Shown: positions 54,665 through 63,606 of the stretch, piece by piece
How positions within the stretch are numbered: position 1 is the first letter of the stretch
Layout: the number at the start of each line of letters is the position of its first letter
Source: Bacillus sp. DTU_2020_1000418_1_SI_GHA_SEK_038
Lineage (GTDB): Bacteria; Bacillota; Bacilli; Bacillales; Cytobacillaceae
Direction of reading: 5' to 3'
NCBI RefSeq assembly: GCF_032341175.1
Contig: NZ_CP135435.1
Location: forward strand, 3,658,001-3,722,000
DNA: 64,000 nt
Program-made: the position numbers and the translations under genes
The notes under the pieces: generated by a model
What the model was told of the DNA's origin: nothing
Databases searched by the model: none
What the model saw: only the letters and a program-made list of their open reading frames with translations

Positions 54665-54970
54665 AAGGAAACTTTTCATTTTATCTAGTAGGTAGGGAAC
54701 TGAGTGGAAAGCGTATATTTTTTCTTGGATATTTCCATCTTTTACGATAATGAGGCAAGGCACACTTTCTATCCCAAGCACCTCGGAAAAAGCAGACAAA
54801 TAATTTAAATCGGCTTTCCCAATTGGCTGTTCGGGCATAAGTTCTTCTATTACCGAAAGCATTTTACTCGCTAGCTGACACGTTCCGCATAATGGGGTGT
54901 ACAGATATAGGAAGCCTGATTTATTTTTATTGAAAAGCTGTTCAATTTCCTCCCGCGAAAGTTCTTGCAA
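54662..54970 (-). CDS. yusE: Thioredoxin-like protein YusE
   Basis: 102 residues with a redox CxxC at C28-C31 (YTPLCGTCQLASKML) and the cis-proline SVPCLIIVKDG typical of the thioredoxin fold. CGTC replaces the usual CGPC. It is cytoplasmic, with no signal. It starts with TTG behind AAGGATGAG and lies 6 nt after the toprim gene, so it is cotranscribed. The redox partner is unknown. Confidence 0.88.
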   Translation of the reverse strand: MQELSREEIEQLFNKNKSGFLYLYTPLCGTCQLASKMLSVIEELMPEQPIGKADLNYLSAFSEVLGIESVPCLIIVKDGNIQEKIYAFHSVPYLLDKMKSFL

Positions 54971-54976
54971 TGATTC

Positions 54977-55333
54977 TCATCCTTTATCCAAAAACTCTGT
55001 GTATACGTCTATATTGGCAGATAATAACACGGTGGCCAAATGATGTTCTGGAGCCGTAGCAACTTCGCGATACATACGATCGATATAAAGGTGCTCAGCC
55101 TCGGGAAATTCTCGTTTAAATTGTTTCCGAAGCTTTTCTCCTGCTGCATCTGCATCAACCAATATAAAAACATCTTTATCATAAAGCATATCGATCAATT
55201 CATCCAGTTTTGTGACGCCGATCGTTCCGTTCGTGCAAATAATCTCAACAGGCTCACTTACTATCGCCTGTACCTTTCTTTTATCTGTCGTACCCTCTAC
55301 AATAATAACCTTTTCCGTTACCGCCTCATCCAT
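54977..55333 (-). CDS. yusF: Toprim-domain protein YusF
   Basis: 118 residues from ATG 55331-55333, with AGGTG 6 nt ahead. The Toprim core has VIIVEGTTDKRKVQ (catalytic Glu), ICTNGTIG and VFILVDADAAGEKLRKQ (DxD). It is a stand-alone small Toprim protein like ribonuclease M5 or OLD-type cores; B. subtilis YusF matches in size and place. Its nucleic acid target is unknown. Confidence 0.88.
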   Translation of the reverse strand: MDEAVTEKVIIVEGTTDKRKVQAIVSEPVEIICTNGTIGVTKLDELIDMLYDKDVFILVDADAAGEKLRKQFKREFPEAEHLYIDRMYREVATAPEHHLATVLLSANIDVYTEFLDKG

Positions 55334-55534
55334 TATAATCACCTGAGCTGAGTTGTAGTTTTACCCATAGGGCTAATAAATCTCCTTAACAAGGAGGTTT
55401 TATATACCATACCATATTCAATATTCTTGATGTTGGTGTTGGACTCCTGCTTTTTATATTTATTATGAGTTTGGCACATGTCTTTATGCTTTTTATACTC
55501 AACGGGTTATTATTTACAGAGCTAAAAATGAAAA

Positions 55535-55564
55535 GAGAGCTTCCATAATACGGAAACCCCTCTC
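55535..55564 (-). terminator. Terminator of gcvH
   Basis: On the minus strand GAGAG-GGG-TTTCC and GGAA-GC-TCTC form a bulged stem, followed by TTTTCATTTTT. It lies 53 nt beyond the gcvH stop. Confidence 0.7.
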
Positions 55565-55617
55565 ATTTCTATGCAAACAGACCTATGTAAACTGTCTAAA
55601 TGCAAACTAAATATTAA

Positions 55618-56001
55618 TTAGTCTTCTTTAACCATTTCTTCATATTGTTCAGCTGTCATTAAGTTATCAAGTTCGCTAGTATTTGAAAGCTCAACAACAA
55701 TCATCCATGCTTTTTCGTATGGAGATTCGTTTACGAACTCAGGATTATCGCTTAAATCTTCATTTACAGCGACAACCTTTCCGCTTACTGGTGAGTAAAG
55801 CTCAGATACTGTTTTAACAGACTCTACGCTTCCGAAAGGCTCGTCCGCAGTTACTTCGTCTCCAACTTCTGGAAGCTCAACGAAAACGATATCTCCAAGC
55901 TCTGATTGAGCAAAGTCAGTAATTCCAATACGTACTTGCTCGCCTTCTGTTTTTACCCACTCATGCTCTTCTGAATAACGTAATTCTTTTGGTGTGTTCA
56001 T
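55618..56001 (-). CDS. gcvH: Glycine cleavage system H protein
   Basis: 127 residues. The lipoyl-carrier lysine is K63 in [55 protein letters not shown] is the conserved N-terminal part. It carries the aminomethyl group in glycine cleavage and in Bacillus also relays lipoyl groups to other enzymes. ATG start behind GGAGGGG. LipA is encoded at 29776. The other glycine cleavage genes are not in the window. Confidence 0.96.
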   Translation of the reverse strand: MNTPKELRYSEEHEWVKTEGEQVRIGITDFAQSELGDIVFVELPEVGDEVTADEPFGSVESVKTVSELYSPVSGKVVAVNEDLSDNPEFVNESPYEKAWMIVVELSNTSELDNLMTAEQYEEMVKED

Positions 56002-56090
56002 TTTAACCCCTCCATTATTATTCTTAATTGATCGTAAAATCGATCTCTTCCTTCATCATGACAAAAACAAGGACGTTTTTCAATCCTTTT

Positions 56091-56450
56091 TTAAACAAGC
56101 CATGCTTTTTCATAATCCTCTTCCTTAAAACCAACGGTAACCTTTTGGCCATCAGAAAGAATTGGACGCTTAATAAGCATTCCATCGGTAGCCAGCAAAT
56201 CAAGCAACTCATCATCAGACAAAGTTTTGACCTTATCCTTTAAACCGAGTTCACGGTATTTCATGCCGCTCGTGTTAAAGAATTTTTTTATGTCCAAACC
56301 GCTCTTTTGGTAAAGGTCCTCAAGATCGCTGCGGGAAGGAGGATTATCAGCAATATGTACAGCCTCATAGGGTAATTGGTGATCATCTAACCACTTCTTA
56401 GCTTTTCGGCAAGTACCACATTTCGGATACAAATAAAATGTTAAAGCCAT
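56091..56450 (-). CDS. yusI: ArsC/Spx-family protein YusI
   Basis: 119 residues. It begins ALTFYLYPKCGTCRKAKKWL with C11 and C14 and has NTSGMKYRELGLKDKVKTLSDDELLDLLATDGMLIKRPIL, the ArsC/Spx fold with the conserved arginine. It lacks features specific to Spx that would tell RNA polymerase binding, so a thiol reductase-like role is possible. ATG start behind GGTGG. Same place as yusI in B. subtilis. Confidence 0.9.
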   Translation of the reverse strand: MALTFYLYPKCGTCRKAKKWLDDHQLPYEAVHIADNPPSRSDLEDLYQKSGLDIKKFFNTSGMKYRELGLKDKVKTLSDDELLDLLATDGMLIKRPILSDGQKVTVGFKEEDYEKAWLV

Positions 56451-56687
56451 TTTTTCACCACCAAAATTATCATTCCAATATTTTCACACGTTAATCAAAT
56501 ACTACCATATTTTTTTTAGTAATCATAACTTTGGCTACGAAATGGTTAATTCGACAGTTTCCTCCATAGTCCTTCTTTAATAGAGAATTATTTTTAAACT
56601 ATTTAATATGTTGATTTATTACCAACTAGCATAGGGTCTGACACTATCGCTAGAAGCGATTGCGCCAAACCCATTAATATTTTTTTC

Positions 56688-58472
56688 CTATGATACAAAA
56701 CGCTCGGCTTCAATTAATTTTTCAGCTGCTTCACGTTTCTTCGCGATCACATTAATTGGTGTGTGGCGGGTAAATTTACGCAGAGCTGAAATCATCATTC
56801 TTAAAGCATCACCAGTTTCAACAGCCACAAGGGTTTCTTTTGCATCCTGTTCAATTTTATTAAAGGCTTCCTGACAGAAGATTTGCGTATAAAGAAGCTT
56901 TTGCTTGCTCTTCTCTAAGCCTGCTTTTTCAATGGCTTTCTCTGTACGAAGAACAGCTGATTCCATAGCATAAGCATTTGAAATAATGTCTGCGATATTA
57001 ACTAGTACCTCTTGTTCTTTTTCTAAAGCCTTGCCATATTTTTGAGCCGCTAATCCTGCAGCAAGCAAGCCAATTTTCTTCGCATTTTTCACTAAATATT
57101 TCTCTTGAGCTAGTGGCTCATCACCCGGTTCTTCAGGCATAAGCATCATGAGCTCTTCTTGCAGAGCCATAGCTTTTTCAAATAATGGCAGTTCGCCCTT
57201 GAAAGCTTTACGGATATAGGTGCCAGGAACTAATAGACGGTTAATTTCATTTGTTCCTTCGAAAATGCGGTTAATACGGGAATCACGGTATGCTCTTTCA
57301 ATTTCGTATTCAGCCATGAATCCGTAGCCGCCATGAATTTGAACGCCTTCATCCACTACATAATCAAGGACTTCTGTAGAGAAGAATTTATTTAATGAGC
57401 ATTCGATTGCATATTCCGCAATGGATTTCGCTACTTCCTTGCCATCCTTAACTTCCTCTTCTGATAACTTGCTCATGCGGTCCTCAAACAGGCCAACCGT
57501 ACGGTAAACAGAGCTTTCTGCAGCATAAATCTGGGAAGCCATTGTCCCGAACTTTTCCTTTGTCAAATTAAATTGAGAAATTGGCGTTTTGAACTGCTGG
57601 CGCTGATTTGCATACTGAACTGTAATTTCAAATGCTCGTTTCGAGCCTCCAACAGCCCCAACCCCTAATTTATAACGGCCGATGTTTAAAATGTTAAAAG
57701 CGATAATATGGCCTCTGCCTAGCTCACCTAGTAAGTTTTCCTTCGGCACAAGTGCATCTTCAAGAATTAAAGTGCGAGTAGACGAGCTCTTAATTCCCAT
57801 TTTCTTTTCTTCCGGACCGACAGATACCCCTGGAAATTTTCTTTCTACGATAAAGGCTGAGAAATGCTCCCCGTCCACTTTTGCATAAACAACAAATACG
57901 TCAGCAAATGCAGAATTCGTAATCCATTGCTTTTCACCGTTTAGAACATAATGGGTGCCTTCCGCATTTAATTTAGCTGTTGTTCGTGCACCAAGTGCAT
58001 CTGAACCTGAGCCAGGTTCTGTTAAAGCGTAGGCCGCTAACTTTTCACCGGTAGCTAAGGACGGTAAATATTGCTGCTTTTGCTCTTCAGTACCGAAAAG
58101 AACGATTGGAAGGGATCCAATTCCTACATGTGCCCCGTGGGAGATAGAGAAACCGCCCGCACGAGCCATTTTTTCAGCGATGAGCGCCGAGCTTACTTTA
58201 TCTAACGCTAAACCGCCGTATTCTTCAGGAACGTCAGCACCTAGAAGACCAAGATCTCCCGCTTGCTTTAATAATTTGACTGAACGATCAAATTCATGAT
58301 TTTCTAAATGCTCTACTTCTGGAAGAACTTCATTTATTACGAATTCCTCTGTCGTTTTAGCAATCATTTTATGCTCATCTGTGTAATCCTCAGGTGTGAA
58401 TACGCGATCAGCGGAAATATCCTCGATTAAAAAGCTTCCACCCTTAATTAGTTTATCTGTTTGGTTCGACAT
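56688..58472 (-). CDS. fadE: Acyl-CoA dehydrogenase FadE
   Basis: 594 residues from ATG 58470-58472, behind GGAGGA. The acyl-CoA dehydrogenase core spans residues 30-400: YALTEPGSGSDALGA, QWITNSAFAD, FKTPISQFNLTKEKFGTMASQIYA and the catalytic region QIHGGYGFMAEYEIERAYRDSRINRIFEGTNEINR. A C-terminal helical part of about 180 residues makes it VLCAD-like. It makes trans-2-enoyl-CoA from acyl-CoA with FAD. It is third in the fadNAE group, with a 140-nt gap after fadA. Confidence 0.94.
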   Translation of the reverse strand: MSNQTDKLIKGGSFLIEDISADRVFTPEDYTDEHKMIAKTTEEFVINEVLPEVEHLENHEFDRSVKLLKQAGDLGLLGADVPEEYGGLALDKVSSALIAEKMARAGGFSISHGAHVGIGSLPIVLFGTEEQKQQYLPSLATGEKLAAYALTEPGSGSDALGARTTAKLNAEGTHYVLNGEKQWITNSAFADVFVVYAKVDGEHFSAFIVERKFPGVSVGPEEKKMGIKSSSTRTLILEDALVPKENLLGELGRGHIIAFNILNIGRYKLGVGAVGGSKRAFEITVQYANQRQQFKTPISQFNLTKEKFGTMASQIYAAESSVYRTVGLFEDRMSKLSEEEVKDGKEVAKSIAEYAIECSLNKFFSTEVLDYVVDEGVQIHGGYGFMAEYEIERAYRDSRINRIFEGTNEINRLLVPGTYIRKAFKGELPLFEKAMALQEELMMLMPEEPGDEPLAQEKYLVKNAKKIGLLAAGLAAQKYGKALEKEQEVLVNIADIISNAYAMESAVLRTEKAIEKAGLEKSKQKLLYTQIFCQEAFNKIEQDAKETLVAVETGDALRMMISALRKFTRHTPINVIAKKREAAEKLIEAERFVS

Positions 58473-58612
58473 GATTATCTTCCTCCATTCAATTATCAAT
58501 TGACTGTTTTGTTATATAATGGCCTTTGATTCTAAGAATCGGACTGAAGGGGATTTAGAACACTTTACACGGCCTCCAGACAATGAAAATCACTATGAAT
58601 GATGTTATGTTC

Positions 58613-59788
58613 CTATAGGAGTTCGAATACTCCTGCTGCGCCCATTCCTCCGCCGATGCACATGGTAACGATGCCGAATTGCTGATTGCGGCGTTTCATT
58701 TCATGGATGAGTGAAAGAGTTAGTTTTGCTCCTGTACAGCCTAGCGGATGACCTAGAGCAATTGCGCCGCCGTTTACGTTAACCTTTTCTTCATCTAATC
58801 CCAGCTCACGAATAATCTGAATGGACTGAGATGCAAATGCTTCATTTAGTTCAAATAACCCTATATCTGAAAGTTCAAGTCCCGCTAGTTTTAACGCTTT
58901 AGGAATAGCGACAATTGGGCCAATTCCCATAATTTCAGGAGGCACTCCGCCAACTGCGAATGATCTGAATTTCGCCATTGGCTTTAAGCCAATTGATTCT
59001 GCTTTTTCACGATCCATAACCATGACTGCTGCTGCCCCATCACTAGTTTGGGATGAATTCCCTGCAGTTACTGTTCCTGTAACAGAAAAAGCTGGACGAA
59101 GCTTAGCCAAGGTTTCAAGCGTAGAATCCGCTCTTACACCTTCATCTTGACTGAACGTAATCATTTTTTCGATCAATTTATTGTCTTTACCAACTGATCG
59201 CAAAGTTACGTCAACAGGAACGATTTCATCTATAAACTTTCCTTCTTGAATCGCTATGGCTGCTCTTTGATGGCTTCGAACAGCAAAAGCATCCTGGTCT
59301 TCGCGGGAGATACCGTATTTTTTCGCAACCTCTTCAGCTGTGTGCCCCATCCCCATATAATACTCAGGGGCTGTTTCTGCTAACTTAATGTTCGGACGAG
59401 TCACATGGCCCATCATCGGGACAAGGCTCATGGACTCAGCTCCACCGGCAATGATTGTATCCGCATGTCCGATCATAATTTTCTCAGCTGCATAAGCAAT
59501 GGATTGTAAGCCTGATGAACAGTAGCGATTAATTGTAATCGCCGGAACTGTATGAGGAAGGCCAGCCAATGCCCCAATATTTCGAGCCATATTTAAGCCC
59601 TGCTCTGCTTCGGGCATGGCACATCCAATAATTAAGTCATCGATATTTTCTTCATAATTTCCTGCTCGCTTTAACGTTTCCTGCACAACGAGGGCACCTA
59701 AATCATCCGGTCTTACATTGGCGAGCGTCCCTTTCTTTGCCTTGCCAACCGGAGTACGGGCTCCTGCAACGATAACCGCTTCTTTCAT
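58613..59788 (-). CDS. fadA: 3-ketoacyl-CoA thiolase FadA
   Basis: 391 residues with the thiolase catalytic set: the nucleophile cysteine in [15 protein letters not shown] near 90, GHPLGCTGA histidine near 348 and the second cysteine in [13 protein letters not shown] near 379. It splits 3-ketoacyl-CoA in the last beta-oxidation step and works with FadN. ATG start behind AGAGAGGG. It lies 55 nt after fadN in one operon. Confidence 0.95.
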   Translation of the reverse strand: MKEAVIVAGARTPVGKAKKGTLANVRPDDLGALVVQETLKRAGNYEENIDDLIIGCAMPEAEQGLNMARNIGALAGLPHTVPAITINRYCSSGLQSIAYAAEKIMIGHADTIIAGGAESMSLVPMMGHVTRPNIKLAETAPEYYMGMGHTAEEVAKKYGISREDQDAFAVRSHQRAAIAIQEGKFIDEIVPVDVTLRSVGKDNKLIEKMITFSQDEGVRADSTLETLAKLRPAFSVTGTVTAGNSSQTSDGAAAVMVMDREKAESIGLKPMAKFRSFAVGGVPPEIMGIGPIVAIPKALKLAGLELSDIGLFELNEAFASQSIQIIRELGLDEEKVNVNGGAIALGHPLGCTGAKLTLSLIHEMKRRNQQFGIVTMCIGGGMGAAGVFELL

Positions 59789-59843
59789 TGTATTCCCTCT
59801 CTTTCCTTTTATTAAAAATCAAACCTATTAATTTTTTACTATA

Positions 59844-62231
59844 TTAATTACGCAGTGGTTTTCCCTTCAGAAGCATATGCTGCATGCGCTGCAGCGTCTT
59901 TGGCTCAGCAAGCAGGCTAAGGAATGCCTCTCTCTCTAAATCTAGTAAATATTGTTCATCCACTTCTGTTCCAAAAGGCACTTTTCCACCTGCAATGACA
60001 TAAGCTAATTTCTTCGCGATTTTCAGATCATGTTCAGAAATATAGCCGGAATAAAGCATGGCCTGTGCTCCTAAAAGTAAAGTTGCATAGCCCGTTTCCC
60101 CGACAACTGGCACCTTTTTGAGGATTGGCGCCTTATAGCCTTTTTCATGGAGGGCAAGTACTGCCTGTTTCGCATCATAAAGTAAGTGATCCCCATTCAC
60201 ACTAATACCATCAGCAGCATTAAGGAAATTGTTTTCACGTGCTTCTTCCGCTGATGTAGAAACCTTTGCCATCGCTATCGATTCAAATACCTTGTTGGCA
60301 ACCTTTTGAAGATCAAATTCTACCCCATTAGGCAGGCTATTGAGATGCTTTAAATAAAGCTCTTTATTACCGCCTCCGCCAGGAATTAGCCCTACCCCAA
60401 CTTCCACAAGCCCCATATACGTTTCGCTTGAAGCCTGAATATGTGCAGTTGGGAGACAAACCTCTGATCCGCCGCCAAGGGTCATGCCAAAGGGAGCAGC
60501 AACAACTGGCTTAGAACTGTATTTAATTTTCATCATCGCCTGCTGGAAGTGACGGACAACCATATCAAGCTCGAAAATATTATCGTCCTGAGCTTCCATT
60601 AGAATCATGGCAAGGTTAGCACCAACGCTGAAATTCTTGCCATGGTTACCGATGACAAGACCTTTGAAATTCTTTTCTACTTCATCGATGGAATAGTTAA
60701 TCATTTGGATACTGTCCAAACCAAGCGCATTGCTCTTCGAATGAAACTCAAGCAAAGCAACACCATCGCCTAGATCAATTAGGCTTGCACCGCTGTTCTT
60801 TTTAATAACTCCTTTTTGCTTTTTTAGTCTTTTTATATTTATATTCTTCGGATTTTCAACTACTGGCTTATATTCACCATTTTGATAGAAAAAGAGATTT
60901 CCATCCTCAGCTTCTTTATAGAAAGAAGAATGACCGTTATTGAGCATTTCCTTTACCCATGCCGGAACCTCTAAACTAGCCTCTTCCATTTTCTTCACGG
61001 ATTTTTCTACACCAATAGCATCCCAAACTTCAAAAGGACCTAATTCCCAGCCGAAGCCCCATTTCATTGCTTGGTCAATTGCAACAACATCATCAGCAAT
61101 GTTTCCTAATAATTCTGCTGAATAAAGCAGAGCCGGACTTAATATATTCCATAGTAGCTGGCCTGCACGGTCATCAGCATATATTAGCGCTTTCATTTTG
61201 TTGGCTATGCCTTTTTCCTGCTTGCTTAACTCTGTTGCCGCTGTTTTCAGTTTCTTGCGGGGCCCATATTCAAGGGTTTTGGGATCAAGCTCCAAAATCT
61301 CTTTCCCTTGTTTTAAAAAGAATCCTTGGCCTGATTTGCTTCCTAGCCAGCCCTTATTAAGCATTTCTTTCATAAAATCTGGCACTGCGAATACTTCCTT
61401 TTCCTTGCCATCCACTTGCTCGTAAACATTATTAGCAACATGGACAAATGTATCTAAACCGACAACATCAAGTGTTCTGAAGGTTGCGCTTTTTGGCCGG
61501 CCTATTAATGGGCCTGTAATAGAATCCACTTCTCCAACACTATATCCGCCCTTGAGCATTTCCTGTAAAGTGACTAACAGCCCGTACGTACCGATGCGGT
61601 TTGCAATAAAGTTTGGCGTATCCTTCCCTTCAACGACACCCTTGCCCAGCTTATCTTCGCCAAATTGCTTCATAAAGGCTAAAACTTTGGCGTCCGTGTT
61701 TTTTGTAGGAATTACTTCTAACAGCTTTAAATACCGTGGTGGGTTAAAAAAGTGGGTCCCAAGGAAATGCTTTTGAAAATCCTCTGAGCGTCCTTCTGAC
61801 ATCGCTTCAACTGAAATTCCGGATGTATTTGAACTTACGATACTGCCAGGCTTTCTATAGCGATCTACCTTTTCGAAGACTTGTTTTTTAATATCGAGGT
61901 TTTCTACCACAACCTCAATGATCCAATCGACATCCTTTAAACGTTCCATGTCATCATCAAAATTACCAGCTTCTATTAATGCCAAATTCTTTTTAGACGT
62001 AAGTGGAGCCGGCTTTTGCTTTAACAGCTTTTGGCGACCTGCCTCACTAATACGATTTCGAACTGCCTTATCATCAAGGGATAGCCCTTTCGCTTTTTCT
62101 GCTTCATATAATTCCCGAGGTACAATGTCCAGCAATAGCGTTGGGATTCCAATATTCGCTAAGTGAGCTGCAATACCAGAGCCCATTACTCCAGAACCAA
62201 GAACTGCTGCTTTTTTGATTTGTTGGATCAA
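59844..62231 (-). CDS. fadN: 3-hydroxyacyl-CoA dehydrogenase / enoyl-CoA hydratase FadN
   Basis: 795 residues. The N-terminal dehydrogenase (AAVLGSGVMGSGIAAHLANIG at residue 8, SSNTSGISVEAMS, GTHFFNPPRYLKLLEVI) and the 3HCDH C-terminal domain are followed by a hydratase domain near residues 490-690 (NFSVGANLAMILMEA, GMTLGGGSEVCLPTAHIQAS, GLVEVGVGLIPGGGGNKELYL). It catalyses hydration and oxidation in beta-oxidation. TTG start behind GAGGGGG. A FadR-type box lies 26 nt upstream. Confidence 0.95.
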   Translation of the reverse strand: MIQQIKKAAVLGSGVMGSGIAAHLANIGIPTLLLDIVPRELYEAEKAKGLSLDDKAVRNRISEAGRQKLLKQKPAPLTSKKNLALIEAGNFDDDMERLKDVDWIIEVVVENLDIKKQVFEKVDRYRKPGSIVSSNTSGISVEAMSEGRSEDFQKHFLGTHFFNPPRYLKLLEVIPTKNTDAKVLAFMKQFGEDKLGKGVVEGKDTPNFIANRIGTYGLLVTLQEMLKGGYSVGEVDSITGPLIGRPKSATFRTLDVVGLDTFVHVANNVYEQVDGKEKEVFAVPDFMKEMLNKGWLGSKSGQGFFLKQGKEILELDPKTLEYGPRKKLKTAATELSKQEKGIANKMKALIYADDRAGQLLWNILSPALLYSAELLGNIADDVVAIDQAMKWGFGWELGPFEVWDAIGVEKSVKKMEEASLEVPAWVKEMLNNGHSSFYKEAEDGNLFFYQNGEYKPVVENPKNINIKRLKKQKGVIKKNSGASLIDLGDGVALLEFHSKSNALGLDSIQMINYSIDEVEKNFKGLVIGNHGKNFSVGANLAMILMEAQDDNIFELDMVVRHFQQAMMKIKYSSKPVVAAPFGMTLGGGSEVCLPTAHIQASSETYMGLVEVGVGLIPGGGGNKELYLKHLNSLPNGVEFDLQKVANKVFESIAMAKVSTSAEEARENNFLNAADGISVNGDHLLYDAKQAVLALHEKGYKAPILKKVPVVGETGYATLLLGAQAMLYSGYISEHDLKIAKKLAYVIAGGKVPFGTEVDEQYLLDLEREAFLSLLAEPKTLQRMQHMLLKGKPLRN

Positions 62232-62256
62232 GTTTATTTCCCCCTCTTATACACTT

Positions 62257-62274
62257 TGAATGAACACTCATTCA
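62257..62274. promoter_or_regulatory. FadR-type operator upstream of fadN
   Basis: TGAATGAACACTCATTCA matches the Bacillus FadR pattern TGAATGAMTANTCATTCA at nearly all positions and is a near-perfect palindrome. A half-site TGAATGAG lies at 62299-62306. Repression of fad genes is relieved by long-chain acyl-CoA in B. subtilis. The rest of the gap to 62604 is AT-rich, with no gene seen. Confidence 0.85.
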
Positions 62275-62604
62275 TTTTTGCGCCAAAAAAATATCTCTTG
62301 AATGAGTCTTATTATTTATAACTATAAAATATTTGAAATATTTAATCAATATTTTTCAAGCAATTAAAGAAAATTTTTGTTTTCATATTTTCTTAAATCG
62401 TTCCCATCAAGACTAAGAAAAGCTAATATAATCTAGATTATTCACCTACTTGAGTGCTCATATCTATTTATTTTACAGTTTTTTTCATAAATATAGCTAT
62501 GTTTCCCCCAACCCTGTGTAAACATTCAACATTTTCCTTGGCGGCTAATTTTTGCTAGTAAAAAAATTGATATTGGGTACGCTACTAATGGAGGTGATGA
62601 GTAA

Positions 62605-62739
62605 ATGGCAAAAAGAAAAAGGAACCCTTCAAAGGCTGGGGTTAGTGCTGCAAGTATAAAGGGGAATGCAGGACCAACAGTTGAGGCAGACGGCGGAGGG
62701 AAAGTGAACAGCCAAAATAATCAGTTTAAAAAGAGCTAA
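62605..62739 (+). CDS. yuzL: YuzL-like small protein
   Basis: 44 residues, basic and Gly/Ser/Asn-rich: AKRKRNPSKAGVSAASIKGNAG at the start and NSQNNQFKKS at the end. The start is ATG 62605 behind GGAGGTGATG. I recall this pattern from YuzL-like proteins near fadN in Bacillus. The composition resembles small spore proteins, but no function is established. It is too short to stand out as a long open frame, so it is easy to miss. Confidence 0.8.
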   Translation: MAKRKRNPSKAGVSAASIKGNAGPTVEADGGGKVNSQNNQFKKS

Positions 62740-62793
62740 TCTATCTAACCATCGCCAAAATAAATCCAGGACAAAGGATCGGAGGTATCATTC

Positions 62794-63069
62794 ATGCAAC
62801 AACAAAACATGAATATTAATATGCAAAATCAGCAAGGATTGATGCAGCAGCCGCCACCTATCATTTCAACGAAAGACTCCTTGTACCTATCTGATATGCT
62901 TTCATGGAATTTATTAGCTGTAAAGAAGGCCCATTTTTATGCACAGCATTGTCAGAATGAGGAATTGAAAATGGCGTTTGAAAAATGCGGGCAAATGCAT
63001 CAGCGCCATTATGAGCAAATACTTACCCATTTACAGCCTCAAAATCAATCTTTTACCGGATTGCAGTAA
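62794..63069 (+). CDS. CotF-like spore coat protein (short)
   Basis: 91 residues. An Asn/Gln-rich N-terminus is followed by a helical CotF-type segment (STKDSLYLSDMLSWNLLAVKKAHFYAQHCQNEELKMAFEKCGQMHQRHYEQILTHL). ATG start behind GGAGG. It precedes a second CotF-like gene by 56 nt; the two probably form a sporulation unit. CotF-like proteins form helical bundles related to ferritin-like folds and are found in the spore coat. Confidence 0.8.
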   Translation: MQQQNMNINMQNQQGLMQQPPPIISTKDSLYLSDMLSWNLLAVKKAHFYAQHCQNEELKMAFEKCGQMHQRHYEQILTHLQPQNQSFTGLQ

Positions 63070-63125
63070 GTTTTGGAAACATCACATGAACTGGAAAATG
63101 CTTTTTAAGGAGGCATATTTATTAT

Positions 63126-63458
63126 ATGAATAGCAATCAGAATCAAAACTCAATTCAAAACCCAGAAACTCAAATTTCCAAAACTCCGAAAATGAATGAA
63201 CGCGATTTTGCCAATGATTTATTATCTACTGAAAAATATATGACCGCTTCTTATTGCACGTATCTTAATGAAGCAAGTCATCAGTCCCTTTATCAGGATG
63301 TATTAAACATCTTCACAGAGACCCAAAACCAGCAGCGTGAATTGTATAATCTTATGTTTAGAAACGGCTGGTACAAGCTTGAAGCTGCTGACCAGCAAAA
63401 GATGCAGCAAACATATCAGCAATTTCAAGGCTACACAAACCAGCTGCCCTATCAATAA
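63126..63458 (+). CDS. yusN: CotF-like spore coat protein (YusN-like)
   Basis: 110 residues with ERDFANDLLSTEKYMTASYCTYLNEASHQSLYQDVLNIFTETQNQQRELYNLMFRNGWYKLEAADQQKMQQTYQQF, the CotF family pattern ending in GWY. ATG start behind AAGGAGG. Its place after fadN and yuzL matches yusN. Expected in the spore coat; inferred from the family. Confidence 0.88.
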   Translation: MNSNQNQNSIQNPETQISKTPKMNERDFANDLLSTEKYMTASYCTYLNEASHQSLYQDVLNIFTETQNQQRELYNLMFRNGWYKLEAADQQKMQQTYQQFQGYTNQLPYQ

Positions 63459-63471
63459 AAAAATAAGTCGC

Positions 63472-63509
63472 CTGTCCAGAAAGTTAGATTTTCCTGACTT
63501 ACTGGACAG
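63472..63509. terminator. Long hairpin after the CotF-like genes
   Basis: CTGTCCAG and CTGGACAG enclose a second AAGTTAG/CTGACTT stem. No T run follows on the plus strand, but TTATTTTTTTATTG follows at a distance on the minus strand. It may end transcription of the convergent minus-strand unit or of both. Confidence 0.5.
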
Positions 63510-63606
63510 ACCCTTCAAATGGACCTTCCGATACTAGGGTGGAACTTTCCTTTAACTTCTCGTTTGAATCACCAATCAACAGGTCCGTATATTTCTCAAG
63601 CAAGCT

